Assembly (NCBI GenBank): GCA_019192445.1
Contig: JAHCMK010000003.1
Span: 248,001 to 312,000, forward strand
Length of the DNA: 64,000 nt
Source: Oceanococcus sp. HetDA_MAG_MS8
GTDB lineage: Bacteria > Pseudomonadota > Gammaproteobacteria > Nevskiales > Oceanococcaceae
Direction of reading: 5' to 3'
Of the stretch, positions 25,600 through 34,019 are shown in pieces. Below the pieces are notes generated by a model. It had not been told where the DNA came from. It ran no database searches and worked only from the letters and a program-made list of their open reading frames with translations. A program made the translations under genes and the position numbers. Numbering within the stretch: the stretch's first letter is position 1; each line of letters begins with the position of its first letter.

Positions 25600-27036
25600 T
25601 TAATGGTCTCCAGTAGGGGCTTGCCACAAAGCCAGCACGGCATAGGCTCGCCATGGCCGCCAGGCCAGTGAGCGTTGCTCGCAGGCGCGTTCGCTCAGGG
25701 CTTTGCCGGGCTGGCCCAGCCGTTGCCGCAAAATGAGGTCGCCAGCGGGCCAGGCGTCGGGGTCGCGCAGTCCACGCATTCGAATGTAGGCCAGTGTCCA
25801 GGGTCCAATGCCATGAATGGCGGCCAAACTGGTCAAGATCGCCTCGGGGTCATGAATCCATTGGGCATGCGGCGGGTTGGCAAAAAGCTCTCCGAGTGCG
25901 TGTAGCGTGTGTTGCCTTGCCTGGGGAATTCCCAGCTCGGACAGCTCAGCATCGCGTAACTGAGCAGGCTCTGGAAACACGGTATTCAGCGGTGGAGGAA
26001 GCTCGTCCTTGGCCTGTCCCAGGCGTGCCACCAAACGGCCGCATAAAGTGCGGGCTGCCGCTACGCTGATGCGCTGGCCTAGAACAGCGCGCACACAAAT
26101 CTCAAAAAGGCTCCAGCCACCGGGGACTCTTAAGCCCGGAGTGGCCTCTAGGGTTTTGGCCAGTCGGGAGTCGCCTCCCAAGATCGCGCTGATTTCCGTA
26201 GGCATGGCGTCTAAATCGAACATCCGGCGCAAGCGCCGGTGCACCTGCGCAAGGCATCGGCTGTCCGGATGATGAACGCGCGCTTGCAAGGGAGATTCGC
26301 CGTCTGAGGGGCCATGGACTTCCAGCCAGCCCGCCTTGCCGGCAAATAGAAAGCTGCGTTTGTAGCAATGGTCGGCAACCTCTTCGACCCCCGGAATAGC
26401 CCGTTGCTGCCAAAACTCCAGCAGCTTTTCCCAGGGCAGCGGGGGGCGGTAGTCCAAACGCAGTTGCAAGCCTTGCGACGGGCGCATGTTCGTCCGCAGG
26501 GCCGAAGGTGGATGGCCGTAGCGCTGCACCATGGCATGACGTAGCCGGCGCGCGCTGCCATAACCGCTGGCACGCGCAATCCCTTCCATGGGGTCTGAGC
26601 TGCTCATGAGCAGCCTGCGCGCCAAGAGCAGGCGATGGCTGTGAATCACAGCGGAGGGGGATGCTCCCAAATGCGCCTGGAACAGTCGCTGAAGATGACG
26701 ACCGCTCAGACCAAGTCTGGACGCTAGCTCCCTGGCCTGCAGATCAGGCTGCTCATGCAGGGCTTCCAAAGCGGCTTGGACCAGTGGCGGCTGCCAGGGC
26801 CAGTGCGGGTGACCGGGCGCCCATTCTGGACGGCAGCGTAAGCAGGGTCGAAAGCCAGCATCCAGAGCCTGCGCAGCCGTGGCGTAAAACTGCACATTCT
26901 TCGGGTGTGGAGGACGCACCCGGCATACCGGACGGCAGAAAATTCTCGTGGTCCGCACCGCTGTGACGAAGCGTCCGTCAAAACGGGTGTCGCGGGTTTG
27001 GTAGGCACGAATGCAGGTAGTCGGATCGAGCGTCAT
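25600..27036 (-). CDS. Ada-AlkA fusion: methyl-sensing regulator and 3-methyladenine glycosylase
   Basis: 478-aa fusion. Residues 1-75: Ada zinc domain with FCRPVCRVRPP and RPCLRCRPE, where one Cys takes a methyl group from phosphotriesters. About 85-180: AraC-type helix-turn-helix (ELASRLGLSGRHLQRLFQ). About 195-end: AlkA N-domain and HhH-GPD glycosylase core (AVLGQRISVAAAR, AAIHGIGPWTLAYIRMRGL, and the catalytic-region Asp in WPAGDLILR). It senses DNA methylation, activates repair genes and excises alkylated bases. The start at 27036 matches the family (MTLDPTTCIRAY); an ATG at 27087 would add 17 residues. Directly upstream of ogt. Confidence 0.93.
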   Translation of the reverse strand: MTLDPTTCIRAYQTRDTRFDGRFVTAVRTTRIFCRPVCRVRPPHPKNVQFYATAAQALDAGFRPCLRCRPEWAPGHPHWPWQPPLVQAALEALHEQPDLQARELASRLGLSGRHLQRLFQAHLGASPSAVIHSHRLLLARRLLMSSSDPMEGIARASGYGSARRLRHAMVQRYGHPPSALRTNMRPSQGLQLRLDYRPPLPWEKLLEFWQQRAIPGVEEVADHCYKRSFLFAGKAGWLEVHGPSDGESPLQARVHHPDSRCLAQVHRRLRRMFDLDAMPTEISAILGGDSRLAKTLEATPGLRVPGGWSLFEICVRAVLGQRISVAAARTLCGRLVARLGQAKDELPPPLNTVFPEPAQLRDAELSELGIPQARQHTLHALGELFANPPHAQWIHDPEAILTSLAAIHGIGPWTLAYIRMRGLRDPDAWPAGDLILRQRLGQPGKALSERACEQRSLAWRPWRAYAVLALWQAPTGDH

Positions 27037-27168
27037 GGCCAACACTCTAGCCGGTTGTTGGCATTCCAAGCGGACGAAGTCGGACATGAAATCCAAGCCG
27101 TTTCGGGCCGGCTGCCAAGCCCATGCCGGCGGGGGCAGGCTTATCGCCAGGTCTTACAGCTAGCAAGA

Positions 27169-27192
27169 GCATCCACCCTGTAAGGCGGATGC
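27169..27192 (-). terminator. Hairpin after the copper-cluster lipoprotein gene
   Basis: On the minus strand GCATCCGCC-TTACAG-GGTGGATGC (9-bp stem with one G-U) begins immediately after the stop codon of the lipoprotein gene. The T-run after it is weak (TCTTGC), so it may be a stabilising 3' hairpin rather than a full terminator. Confidence 0.4.
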
Positions 27193-27987
27193 TTAGGATC
27201 GGCCCGCAGACTCCTGCGCTTCCCTCGGCAAGACCCCCACCTGGGCGGTGCGGGTGATTGCCTGCAGCACCTGCACCACCGCACTGTCTTCCCCGCGCGC
27301 CAGGGCATCCATGTCCACGCCGTCAAACCAAGTGTCATAGGCTAGGTTGAGTGTGAGTTGCAGCTGCTGGCCCGGTACGGACAGACTTTGCAGTGCAGGA
27401 AACCGGCGCTGTACCGGGCTTAGACTACGACTGGTACGTAGCTCAAACGGTGTTTGCTCTGGGCCGTAATGCCCTTGTAACAGCACACTGAGGCCGAGCA
27501 ATTGTGGGGCGTCCTGCAGCCCCACAGCATCCTCGTCGGCCGCGAAGATGCCCCAGTCGCTGCCGCAATAAGTCTGCGGCAAGGGACTGATCAGACCCAA
27601 AGCGAGGGGGACATCATCGGCGCGGAGTAGGTCCACGACCGTCGGCGTGCCCAACCGTGTGGGGCTGGCAGGGATGTGCGCATGCGCTCGGCCTAAACCC
27701 ATCCAGCTTGGCCAGTCCCAGCGCACAAAGCCAGGCTGGTCACAATCCAGGCTCAGGTCCGCCCGCGAGGGTACTAACCAGCCGGCGGTCAGCCGTATTT
27801 CTACGCCTTCCGTGGTTGTCCATTGCTTAGGGCCAGCGGGTTGAGGATCGTGATTGATGGGCTGCGTTTGGATGAACCAATCTGCTTGCAATCCGCTGCG
27901 CAATTCTCCATCGCTACACGCGACCAGACCAATGCTGATCGCCGCGATGCCCAGGCCATAGGCGAGTGTGTTGCAAAACCGGCTCAT
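27193..27987 (-). CDS. Uncharacterised lipoprotein coupled to mbnH
   Basis: 264 aa. MSRFCNTLAYGLGIAAISIGLVAC is a lipoprotein signal with an LVAC lipobox. The mature protein shows many beta-type strands (WTTTEGVEIRLTAGWLVPSRADLSLDC, LLGLSVLLQGHYGP, LQLTLNLAYDTWFDGVDMDALA) and three Cys (DLSLDCDQPG, QTYCGSDWG and the lipid Cys). DTWFDGVDM resembles the closing strand seen in MbnP-like proteins, so it may be a diverged copper-site protein. I do not recognise the family. Its ATG overlaps the mbnH stop (ATGA), so its product is very likely used with MbnH and MbnP. Confidence 0.75.
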   Translation of the reverse strand: MSRFCNTLAYGLGIAAISIGLVACSDGELRSGLQADWFIQTQPINHDPQPAGPKQWTTTEGVEIRLTAGWLVPSRADLSLDCDQPGFVRWDWPSWMGLGRAHAHIPASPTRLGTPTVVDLLRADDVPLALGLISPLPQTYCGSDWGIFAADEDAVGLQDAPQLLGLSVLLQGHYGPEQTPFELRTSRSLSPVQRRFPALQSLSVPGQQLQLTLNLAYDTWFDGVDMDALARGEDSAVVQVLQAITRTAQVGVLPREAQESAGRS

Positions 27988-29180
27988 GGACATTGGTCAT
28001 GCATGGGAATGTTGCCGAAGGGGTCGGCAAATTCCGGGTTGCAGACAAAATCCCAGTCGGTCAGCGCGCTGAAGAAATTCAGCAGGTCATCCAGCTCTTG
28101 TTCGCTCAGCACGAAGCCTTGGAGCAAGGGATCTTTCCAGGGGCTCTGAGCGCCGTCACCCTGCTCTGGGCCGGTCTCGATGCGCCGCCCAGCGCGCGCG
28201 TAGTGTTCGGTGATCACATCTTCCAAAGTGGCGATGGACCCGTCATGCATGTACGGCCCGGTGAGCTCAATATTGCGCAAGGTGGGGGCGCGGAAGCGGC
28301 CCATGTCGCTGGCATCTTGAGTGAACTCGTACAGGCCTTGATTACCGGCCGGATAATTGCCGTTGCTCAGGGGGAGCCCCGGTCCAGGACCGGCGATGTT
28401 GTAGAGACCATTGTTTTTAAACTCGATGGTTTCAAGGATGGTGCCGTCATGCTGCACGCTTTGCGCAAAGTTGAAGGCTCCATGGCAGTGAAAGCACTCC
28501 AAGCGCTCGGAGAAAAACAAAGCCTCGCCCCGCCGCACCGATTCCGACACGCTTCCGCTCCCATTGTTGGCCTGATCTAATGCCGATGCGCCGGAAATGA
28601 GTGTGGCGACGAAAGCGGCCGTGGCACTGGCTACGTTATTGACCGTGTAGGGGTCTTCTTGATCTGGATAGGCTTTGGCAAAGAGCTCTTGATACAGGGG
28701 GTCGCGCGCGAAGCGCGCCAGTATTTGGGCTTCATTGTCCGCCCAGCCTAGTTCCACCGGATCATCGGCAAACATCACCGCCAATGCTTGCTCACGTAGC
28801 GTGCTCAATGTGGGGTTCGCCCAGTTTTGGCGGGCGTTGTACACCACATTGGTCAGGCTCATGGCATTGCGCGGATGCACCCCGCCGGTGGGGCCCGTTG
28901 AGGTTTGACGCCCATCGCTAAAGGCCTTGCGCTGTTCGTGACAACTGGCGCAGGAGCCGGCCTCATTGATGGACATGCGGCGGTCATAGAAGAGGTGCCT
29001 GCCCAGGGCCACCTTCTCTACGGTGAGGGGGTTGTCTGCCGTTCGCGGCTGCGGAAATCCCGTGGGCAACTTGAGTGTCAGAGGGGTCGTGGCCGTATTG
29101 TTGGGGGCGGCTGAGCCGCCCCCACCCCCGCAGCCCAACAGGGCAAGCGAGACCATGACCGCGAGCAGCGGTGTTTTCAT
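27984..29180 (-). CDS. mbnH: MbnH-type diheme enzyme of the MbnP/MbnH pair
   Basis: 398-aa lipoprotein-like diheme protein of the CcpA/MauG superfamily (MXAN_0977/MbnH type). Signal MKTPLLAVMVSLALLGC with lipobox, then a Gly-rich spacer. Two heme-binding CxxCH sites are CASCHEQRKAFSDG and CFHCHGAFNF, and APTLRNIELTGPYMHDGS carries the distal conserved Met/Tyr-rich segment. MbnH is known to oxidise a Trp of its partner MbnP to kynurenine, making a copper site. The ATG at 29180 overlaps the mbnP stop (ATGA). No methanobactin precursor gene is nearby, as in many MbnPH-only genomes. Confidence 0.9.
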   Translation of the reverse strand: MKTPLLAVMVSLALLGCGGGGGSAAPNNTATTPLTLKLPTGFPQPRTADNPLTVEKVALGRHLFYDRRMSINEAGSCASCHEQRKAFSDGRQTSTGPTGGVHPRNAMSLTNVVYNARQNWANPTLSTLREQALAVMFADDPVELGWADNEAQILARFARDPLYQELFAKAYPDQEDPYTVNNVASATAAFVATLISGASALDQANNGSGSVSESVRRGEALFFSERLECFHCHGAFNFAQSVQHDGTILETIEFKNNGLYNIAGPGPGLPLSNGNYPAGNQGLYEFTQDASDMGRFRAPTLRNIELTGPYMHDGSIATLEDVITEHYARAGRRIETGPEQGDGAQSPWKDPLLQGFVLSEQELDDLLNFFSALTDWDFVCNPEFADPFGNIPMHDQCP

Positions 29181-30118
29181 TGTGCGGGCTCCAAGGCAAA
29201 CAGCACCGGCTGCATGCGCGGGATGATGTTGCCGTTGAGAGGGTAGTCCAAGCCGTGGCGCGGCATGATCTTGCTGCACTCGGGGTCGTTAATGAAGCCC
29301 ATGCAGCCGGGCGGTGTGCCCTGGGTGTTGGTGCTGAGGTCGGTCTCCACAACCAGCCGGGCGGGGTCCACTGTAATCGCACGGCCGGCCTGAATGGCGG
29401 CGAAGTCCAGGCAGTATTCCGGCGTATTCGGTTGGCTACAGGCTTGATCGGGTGGTGCTGCGCGGCCTTCGCCTTGAGCGCCATCGGTTCCGCCGGCATT
29501 ACTGCAGCCCGTACTGCCTAGGTGGAAGTTATACGCGGTACCACTGCCGTCCGCCTGTAATTCAGCAATGCCATCGATTTTGAGAAACTTGCGTCCGCCC
29601 CGCCAAAACCAGTTCATGGCCGGTAGGTTGAGGGGGCTGGGCGTGGTATCGGCGGTCACGTCACTATGATTCAGAGCAAAGGGCACACCCAGGGTGAAAC
29701 AGAGTTGGGCATAGTCGCCCGCTGGGGCGCTGCCTTCCAGTTCTAAGTTTTGTTGGCGGCTGCTTTGCGGTACGTCACATCCGGCGACTTCACCGAGCAA
29801 TGCCACCGAGTGATCGGCATCTTGGTAGACCAAACCTCGGTCGTCGGGCATCAAATCCAAAGGTGTTCGATTGCCGGCGTCGTCAACCAGCGCAAACTGG
29901 CTTAGGTACCAACGAAAATCGGTGGCGCGATAGCTCTGTGTCGGTCCGGTGCCCATGCCGGTGTATTCGCCTTGGCAGCGAAAGTCTTCGCCGGCGATCT
30001 GGGGGGAGAACTTCATAGCGACTGCCGTGCTGAGGTCGTCGCTTTCACTACAGGCTGCAAGCAGAGTCAGGCCAAGAATGGCGACGGCACTGCGCGGGAA
30101 AAATGGAGTGGTCATCAT
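29177..30118 (-). CDS. mbnP: MbnP-family copper-binding protein
   Basis: 313-aa secreted protein of the four-Cys 'metallo-mystery pair' family (MbnP). A lipoprotein signal ends at LTLLAAC. The mature part shows the family words SYRATDFRWYLSQFALVDDAG, LCFTLGVPFALNHSDV, LNLPAMNWFWRGGRKFLKIDG (site of the conserved Trp residues) and AYNFHLGSTGCSNAG, plus paired Cys (GCDVP, YCLDF, GCMGF, ECSK). MbnP binds copper after Trp-to-kynurenine conversion by MbnH. Tandem ATGs at 30118 and 30115; the longer open frame upstream is antisense noise of the preceding gene. Lies 13 bases after the beta-barrel gene. Confidence 0.9.
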   Translation of the reverse strand: MMTTPFFPRSAVAILGLTLLAACSESDDLSTAVAMKFSPQIAGEDFRCQGEYTGMGTGPTQSYRATDFRWYLSQFALVDDAGNRTPLDLMPDDRGLVYQDADHSVALLGEVAGCDVPQSSRQQNLELEGSAPAGDYAQLCFTLGVPFALNHSDVTADTTPSPLNLPAMNWFWRGGRKFLKIDGIAELQADGSGTAYNFHLGSTGCSNAGGTDGAQGEGRAAPPDQACSQPNTPEYCLDFAAIQAGRAITVDPARLVVETDLSTNTQGTPPGCMGFINDPECSKIMPRHGLDYPLNGNIIPRMQPVLFALEPAQ

Positions 30119-30131
30119 TGTCTGTCCAAAG

Positions 30132-31034
30132 TTAGATGTCATAGGCCAGCGCAAAGAGCACTGCGGTGTCTTCACTTTGCTGGCCATTGAAGTTGTCAAA
30201 AAGCGGGGTTTGTAGTCCGGCGTTGAGCACCAGTTCTTGGCCGATGCGCCAGGCCACAGCGCTGCGGGCCATGACGAGCAGGCCGCCGGAGTCGGGGTCG
30301 GTGATTCCATCGAAGGCATTGCGCTGGGCATAACGGCTATCCAGGCCCAGCTGCACCGCCCAGCGTGGCGCCAGGGCATATTGGCCAAGAATGCTGCTCA
30401 CGACGGCATTGCCAGGGCTGAAGCCTTGATCACCGTCGCCAAAAGCAAAGCCAATTAGGCTGGTACTCAAGAACCAGGGATAGCGGTGATAGGCGTACCA
30501 GCCACCCAGCTTGGGAGCGAGGGCCCGGGCATCGGGCTGCACATCAATGTCGAGCAGTTGGCCGCGACGGTCGCGGATGCGTTCGGCTGTGGGCAAGCGC
30601 AGCCCTGCATGCAGACCGGCCAGATGACGACCACTCAGTGGGCCGGAGCGAAACGCGACGTAGCGCAGGCTCAGATCAGCGTCACCGAGCCCTGTGGCTT
30701 CCTGCTGCTCCAGCGAGGGCAGTTTCAGGGTTTTGCTCACATACGGCAGTTGTAGCGCCACGGTCCAGCGTGGTGATGGGCTATAGCTCACACCCACGCT
30801 ACGCCGTTGCTCGCGTACATCTAGTCGTCTGGCGCTGCCTCTGGCTCCCTGAGATTCCTCCCGCCACTGCCAGTCCAAGCCTAACCGTAGCCGGTTTGAG
30901 AAGGCTTTTTCGGTCCCCAGCAGGGTGATGGTGGGATCACCAGCCTTGCAGGTGGAGCAGCTCCAAGCCGCCGGGGCCCAGAGCAGGGAGAGGGCTAAAA
31001 CCGCCAGCAGCCTGACGGTGGTCAATTGATGCAT
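30132..31034 (-). CDS. Outer-membrane barrel-like protein with N-terminal CxxC
   Basis: 300 aa. Signal peptide MHQLTTVRLLAVLALSLLWAPAAWS is followed at once by CSTCKAGDPTITLLGTEK, a CxxC sequence that could bind metal. The rest is amphipathic beta strands ending in a terminal aromatic-hydrophobic strand (VLFALAYDI), as in outer-membrane barrels (SVGVSYSPSPRWTVALQLPYVSKT, GLGDADLSLRYVAF). Probable metal-linked porin or transporter; the family resembles the transporter proteins often found beside mbnP. ATG at 31034 preferred over a TTG at 31049. First of three closely packed genes with mbnP and mbnH. Confidence 0.72.
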   Translation of the reverse strand: MHQLTTVRLLAVLALSLLWAPAAWSCSTCKAGDPTITLLGTEKAFSNRLRLGLDWQWREESQGARGSARRLDVREQRRSVGVSYSPSPRWTVALQLPYVSKTLKLPSLEQQEATGLGDADLSLRYVAFRSGPLSGRHLAGLHAGLRLPTAERIRDRRGQLLDIDVQPDARALAPKLGGWYAYHRYPWFLSTSLIGFAFGDGDQGFSPGNAVVSSILGQYALAPRWAVQLGLDSRYAQRNAFDGITDPDSGGLLVMARSAVAWRIGQELVLNAGLQTPLFDNFNGQQSEDTAVLFALAYDI

Positions 31035-31144
31035 AGGTGCAATCCGCAAGCTGCACGGAGCGCAAACCCCGTGCAGGTCAGCCTAGTCTTCCGCCGCCAG
31101 AAGGCGGTGCGCCATCGCAGCGGTTGAGAAGATCGTCGAGAGAA

Positions 31145-31522
31145 TCAGCTCAGGACAAAGGGCGGTGCGCGGATGGCATAGTGGCGCGGATGCGCCTGCA
31201 CCACCAGACGGGTGCGTGACGGCGCTGCGTAGTGCTCGGGTTCCGCCACGCGAATGCGTGGGCCGGGCATGGTTGGTAAGGCGGCGGCTTGGGCTTGTAC
31301 ACAGCCCAAACACGGGCTGTTGGCCCGGTTGTCGGGCTCCTCCAGCAACTCTCCGGCCAAGGCCAGCGCCTGTTGTTGGAGTAGCGCAGCATTGCTGCCG
31401 CAGAATGCTGCGAGCAGCGGATGATCTGCGGCTTGTGGTTGCGCGTGAACCCAAGGCACAAGGCTGCGTAGCGCGATGGAGAGCGCTAGTAACCAAACCA
31501 AGGCCGTGGAGTGAGTACGCAT
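31145..31522 (-). CDS. DUF2946-like secreted protein
   Basis: 125 aa. One N-terminal hydrophobic helix (TALVWLLALSIALRSLVPWVHA) is followed by FCGSNAALL and, later, SPCLGCVQAQ, the Cys-x2-Cys pair typical of DUF2946 proteins. These often sit next to copper transport genes. Role unknown. It is 110 bases upstream of the CxxC barrel gene on the same strand, so it belongs to the copper-type cluster by context. The C-terminal part is His and Arg rich (HPRHYAIRAPP). Confidence 0.68.
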   Translation of the reverse strand: MRTHSTALVWLLALSIALRSLVPWVHAQPQAADHPLLAAFCGSNAALLQQQALALAGELLEEPDNRANSPCLGCVQAQAAALPTMPGPRIRVAEPEHYAAPSRTRLVVQAHPRHYAIRAPPFVLS

Positions 31523-31569
31523 GTTTACATTATGCCTCAGCCCTTATGCGGCTGACTGCCTGAGGTGTT

Positions 31570-32382
31570 TCAGGGGGAAGTGGCGGCGTTGATGCTCCAG
31601 TCGTAGCCGTAGCCGTCGATGTCTTCCACTTTGCTTAAGCTCTGCTCCAATGGCGGCTCGGCATACTGCCGTAGGTGCTCAATGACCTGGGCTTCGCTGC
31701 CACCAAAGTCGTCGCGGAACCACTTGTAGATGGTCGATACGAAGAGTTCTCCATCCTCGAAGCGAACTCCGCGTGGGGCATTGACGAAGCGTTTGGCGCT
31801 GGCATCAAGCATCGCGTCCAGTTCATCGGCGGTGTAGGCCTGGGTCGCCAGGCTGGGGCAGCCCAGGGAGGCGCAGTTCACCGCGTAATGAATGCGGGGG
31901 TCTTGCCAAATCGGGCGCAAGATGCGGTGTTCGATGTCGTTCAAGCTCAACTCTTCGCCCATCACAGACCATTGCTTCATGTCCCAGGGGCCAAAAGCAA
32001 AGAGGTGCGGTTTGATCTTGGTAATGGATGTCACTGGCCAGTTGTCCAGTATCAGTTGGACGGTGGCGGCGTTGTAGAAGTTGATCCAATAGGCCTTTTG
32101 GACTTTGCGGCTGTACTCGGCAATAGGCGTTTGTTGCAGGGCCAACAAGTAAGCATCGAGAGCGTTTTTGTCAGCCTCGGTAACGGCTGCGTAACGCAGG
32201 AGACGGGGCTCCGCATCGCCCACCAAATAGCGATTTAAAAACTGTTGCCAGGAGCTGTGATCAATCTGCGCAGTGGATTGTGGGTCGTGCGCAGCCCATG
32301 TCTCCCATAGTTCTGCCTTGGGGCCGGCGGCCGCATGTTGGGCGACAAATATCAGTAGAGCGGTGACAAGGGATTGCAGCAT
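31570..32382 (-). CDS. Secreted DUF547 protein
   Basis: 270 aa. Signal peptide MLQSLVTALLIFVAQHAAAG, then the DUF547 core: VQKAYWINFYNAATVQLIL, HLFAFGPWDMKQWSVMGEELSLNDIEHRILRPIWQDPRIHYAVNCASLGCPSLATQAYT. The CASLGCP-type Cys pair and the His/Asn in HYAVNC are conserved and suggest a papain-like or transglutaminase-like fold; activity in bacteria is unknown. The start at 32382 fits the signal; the frame continues upstream to 32556 through sequence antisense to glpK's leader. Divergent from glpK. Confidence 0.82.
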   Translation of the reverse strand: MLQSLVTALLIFVAQHAAAGPKAELWETWAAHDPQSTAQIDHSSWQQFLNRYLVGDAEPRLLRYAAVTEADKNALDAYLLALQQTPIAEYSRKVQKAYWINFYNAATVQLILDNWPVTSITKIKPHLFAFGPWDMKQWSVMGEELSLNDIEHRILRPIWQDPRIHYAVNCASLGCPSLATQAYTADELDAMLDASAKRFVNAPRGVRFEDGELFVSTIYKWFRDDFGGSEAQVIEHLRQYAEPPLEQSLSKVEDIDGYGYDWSINAATSP

Positions 32383-32518
32383 CACAGGCGCCTTTTTCGT
32401 GGCGGAGGGCTTGGGGGGCGTAGGCTCAGACAAGGCATAGGAGCGCTCGTTCCCCGGTGGTTTTGGCATCATGCACGCATTCGATAAAAAAACCACTTTT
32501 GTGGGAAGGGGTTCAACC

Positions 32519-34006
32519 ATGGGATCAGCCTTGTTGGCAATCGACCAAGGGACCACCAGTTCGCGGGCTATTGTTTTCGATCTGGATGGCCACCGGCTGG
32601 GTTCGGCGCAAAAGGAGTTCGCTCAAATCTATCCCCAATCGGGCTGGGTTGAGCACGATGCCAGCGTTATTTGGGAGGACACGCTGGAAGTGTGTAGAGG
32701 GGCGCTGCAGGACGCAGGCCTCACAGCCAAAGACATCATCAGCTGCGGAATTACCAATCAGCGCGAAACGGTGGTGATCTGGGATCGGAGTACGGGTGAG
32801 CCTATTGCCAATGCCATCGTTTGGCAGGATCGCCGCACGGCATCGATGTGTCAGGAACTGCGCCAGAAAATCACCGAAGATGAGCTTGCCGAGCGTACCG
32901 GCTTGCTCTTGGACCCTTATTTCTCAGCGACCAAAATCCGCTGGCTATTGGATCAAGTGCCTGGTGCTCGGCAGCGCGCCGAAGCAGGAGAGCTGGCCTT
33001 TGGCACCATCGACTCCTGGCTAATTTACAAACTCACGGATGGTGCGGTGCACGCCACGGACGCTACCAATGCCTCGCGCACAATGCTGTTCAACATTCGC
33101 GAGCAACGTTGGGACCCGCTGCTACTCGACCTGTTTTCGGTGCCGGAGGCATTGCTGCCCGAGGTGCGTGATTCTGCCGGAGATTTTGGTGCGATTGAGG
33201 CCGGCTTGTTAGGGGCCGAGGTGCCCATCGGCGCCGTACTAGGAGACCAGCAAGCGGCGACGGTGGGGCAGGCCTGTTTTGAGCCGGGCATGGTGAAGAG
33301 CACCTACGGAACCGGTTGCTTTGCCGTTCTCAACCTCGGAGCCGAATTTGTTCGTTCACAGAACAAGTTGCTCACGACCGTAGCCTATCGCCTGAATGGA
33401 GAGGTGACCTACGCCCTAGAGGGCAGCATTTTCATTGCCGGCGCCGCAGTGCAATGGTTACGTGACAGCTTGCGGCTCATCGGGCATGCCGCCGATACCG
33501 AAAAGCTGGCATCCAGTGTGGAATCCACCGGGGGTGTGTATTTGGTGCCTGCCTTCACGGGACTGGGGGCGCCTTATTGGGACCCGGATGCGCGTGGCGC
33601 GCTGATTGGCCTGACCCGCGCTAGCGGCTTTGCCGAAATTGCCCGCGCTGCCTTGGAGTCGGTCTGCTACCAAACCCGCGACCTTATGGACGCCATGGCT
33701 GCGGATGCGAGGCCTGCACGCAGTCTGCGTGTGGATGGTGGAATGGTGGCCAACGACTGGCTGGTGCAGTATCTTGCCGACACCGTGCGCTTACCCATCG
33801 AGCGGCCTCAAGTGCTGGAAACCACGGCACTGGGTGCGGCTTATTTTGCGGGCTTAAGCGCTGGTGTTTATGACTCATTGACTGATATTGCCTCGCGCTG
33901 GCAGGCCCAGTCAGAGTTCCAGCCCTCCCGTGAAGTCAGCAAAATGGAAAAGCGCTATGCCGGCTGGCAAGCCGCGGTACAGCGTGTACTAACCCAAGCC
34001 GAATAA
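32519..34006 (+). CDS. glpK: Glycerol kinase
   Basis: 495-aa FGGY kinase that phosphorylates glycerol to sn-glycerol 3-phosphate. [15 protein letters not shown] is the phosphate loop, [14 protein letters not shown] and WQDRRT follow, [14 protein letters not shown] is the ATP-site motif, and [20 protein letters not shown] is FGGY signature 2. A GGAAGGGG ribosome site precedes the ATG at 32519 by eight bases. No glpF or glpD is adjacent; a GlpQ-type phosphodiesterase at 59.8 kb could supply glycerol phosphate. Confidence 0.96.
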   Translation: MGSALLAIDQGTTSSRAIVFDLDGHRLGSAQKEFAQIYPQSGWVEHDASVIWEDTLEVCRGALQDAGLTAKDIISCGITNQRETVVIWDRSTGEPIANAIVWQDRRTASMCQELRQKITEDELAERTGLLLDPYFSATKIRWLLDQVPGARQRAEAGELAFGTIDSWLIYKLTDGAVHATDATNASRTMLFNIREQRWDPLLLDLFSVPEALLPEVRDSAGDFGAIEAGLLGAEVPIGAVLGDQQAATVGQACFEPGMVKSTYGTGCFAVLNLGAEFVRSQNKLLTTVAYRLNGEVTYALEGSIFIAGAAVQWLRDSLRLIGHAADTEKLASSVESTGGVYLVPAFTGLGAPYWDPDARGALIGLTRASGFAEIARAALESVCYQTRDLMDAMAADARPARSLRVDGGMVANDWLVQYLADTVRLPIERPQVLETTALGAAYFAGLSAGVYDSLTDIASRWQAQSEFQPSREVSKMEKRYAGWQAAVQRVLTQAE

Positions 34007-34019
34007 GGTCCGCCATTTC

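Noticed and set aside
27193-31522. Methanobactin biosynthesis operon
   Set aside because: No MbnB/MbnC or short Cys-containing precursor is visible; only the MbnP/MbnH pair is present.
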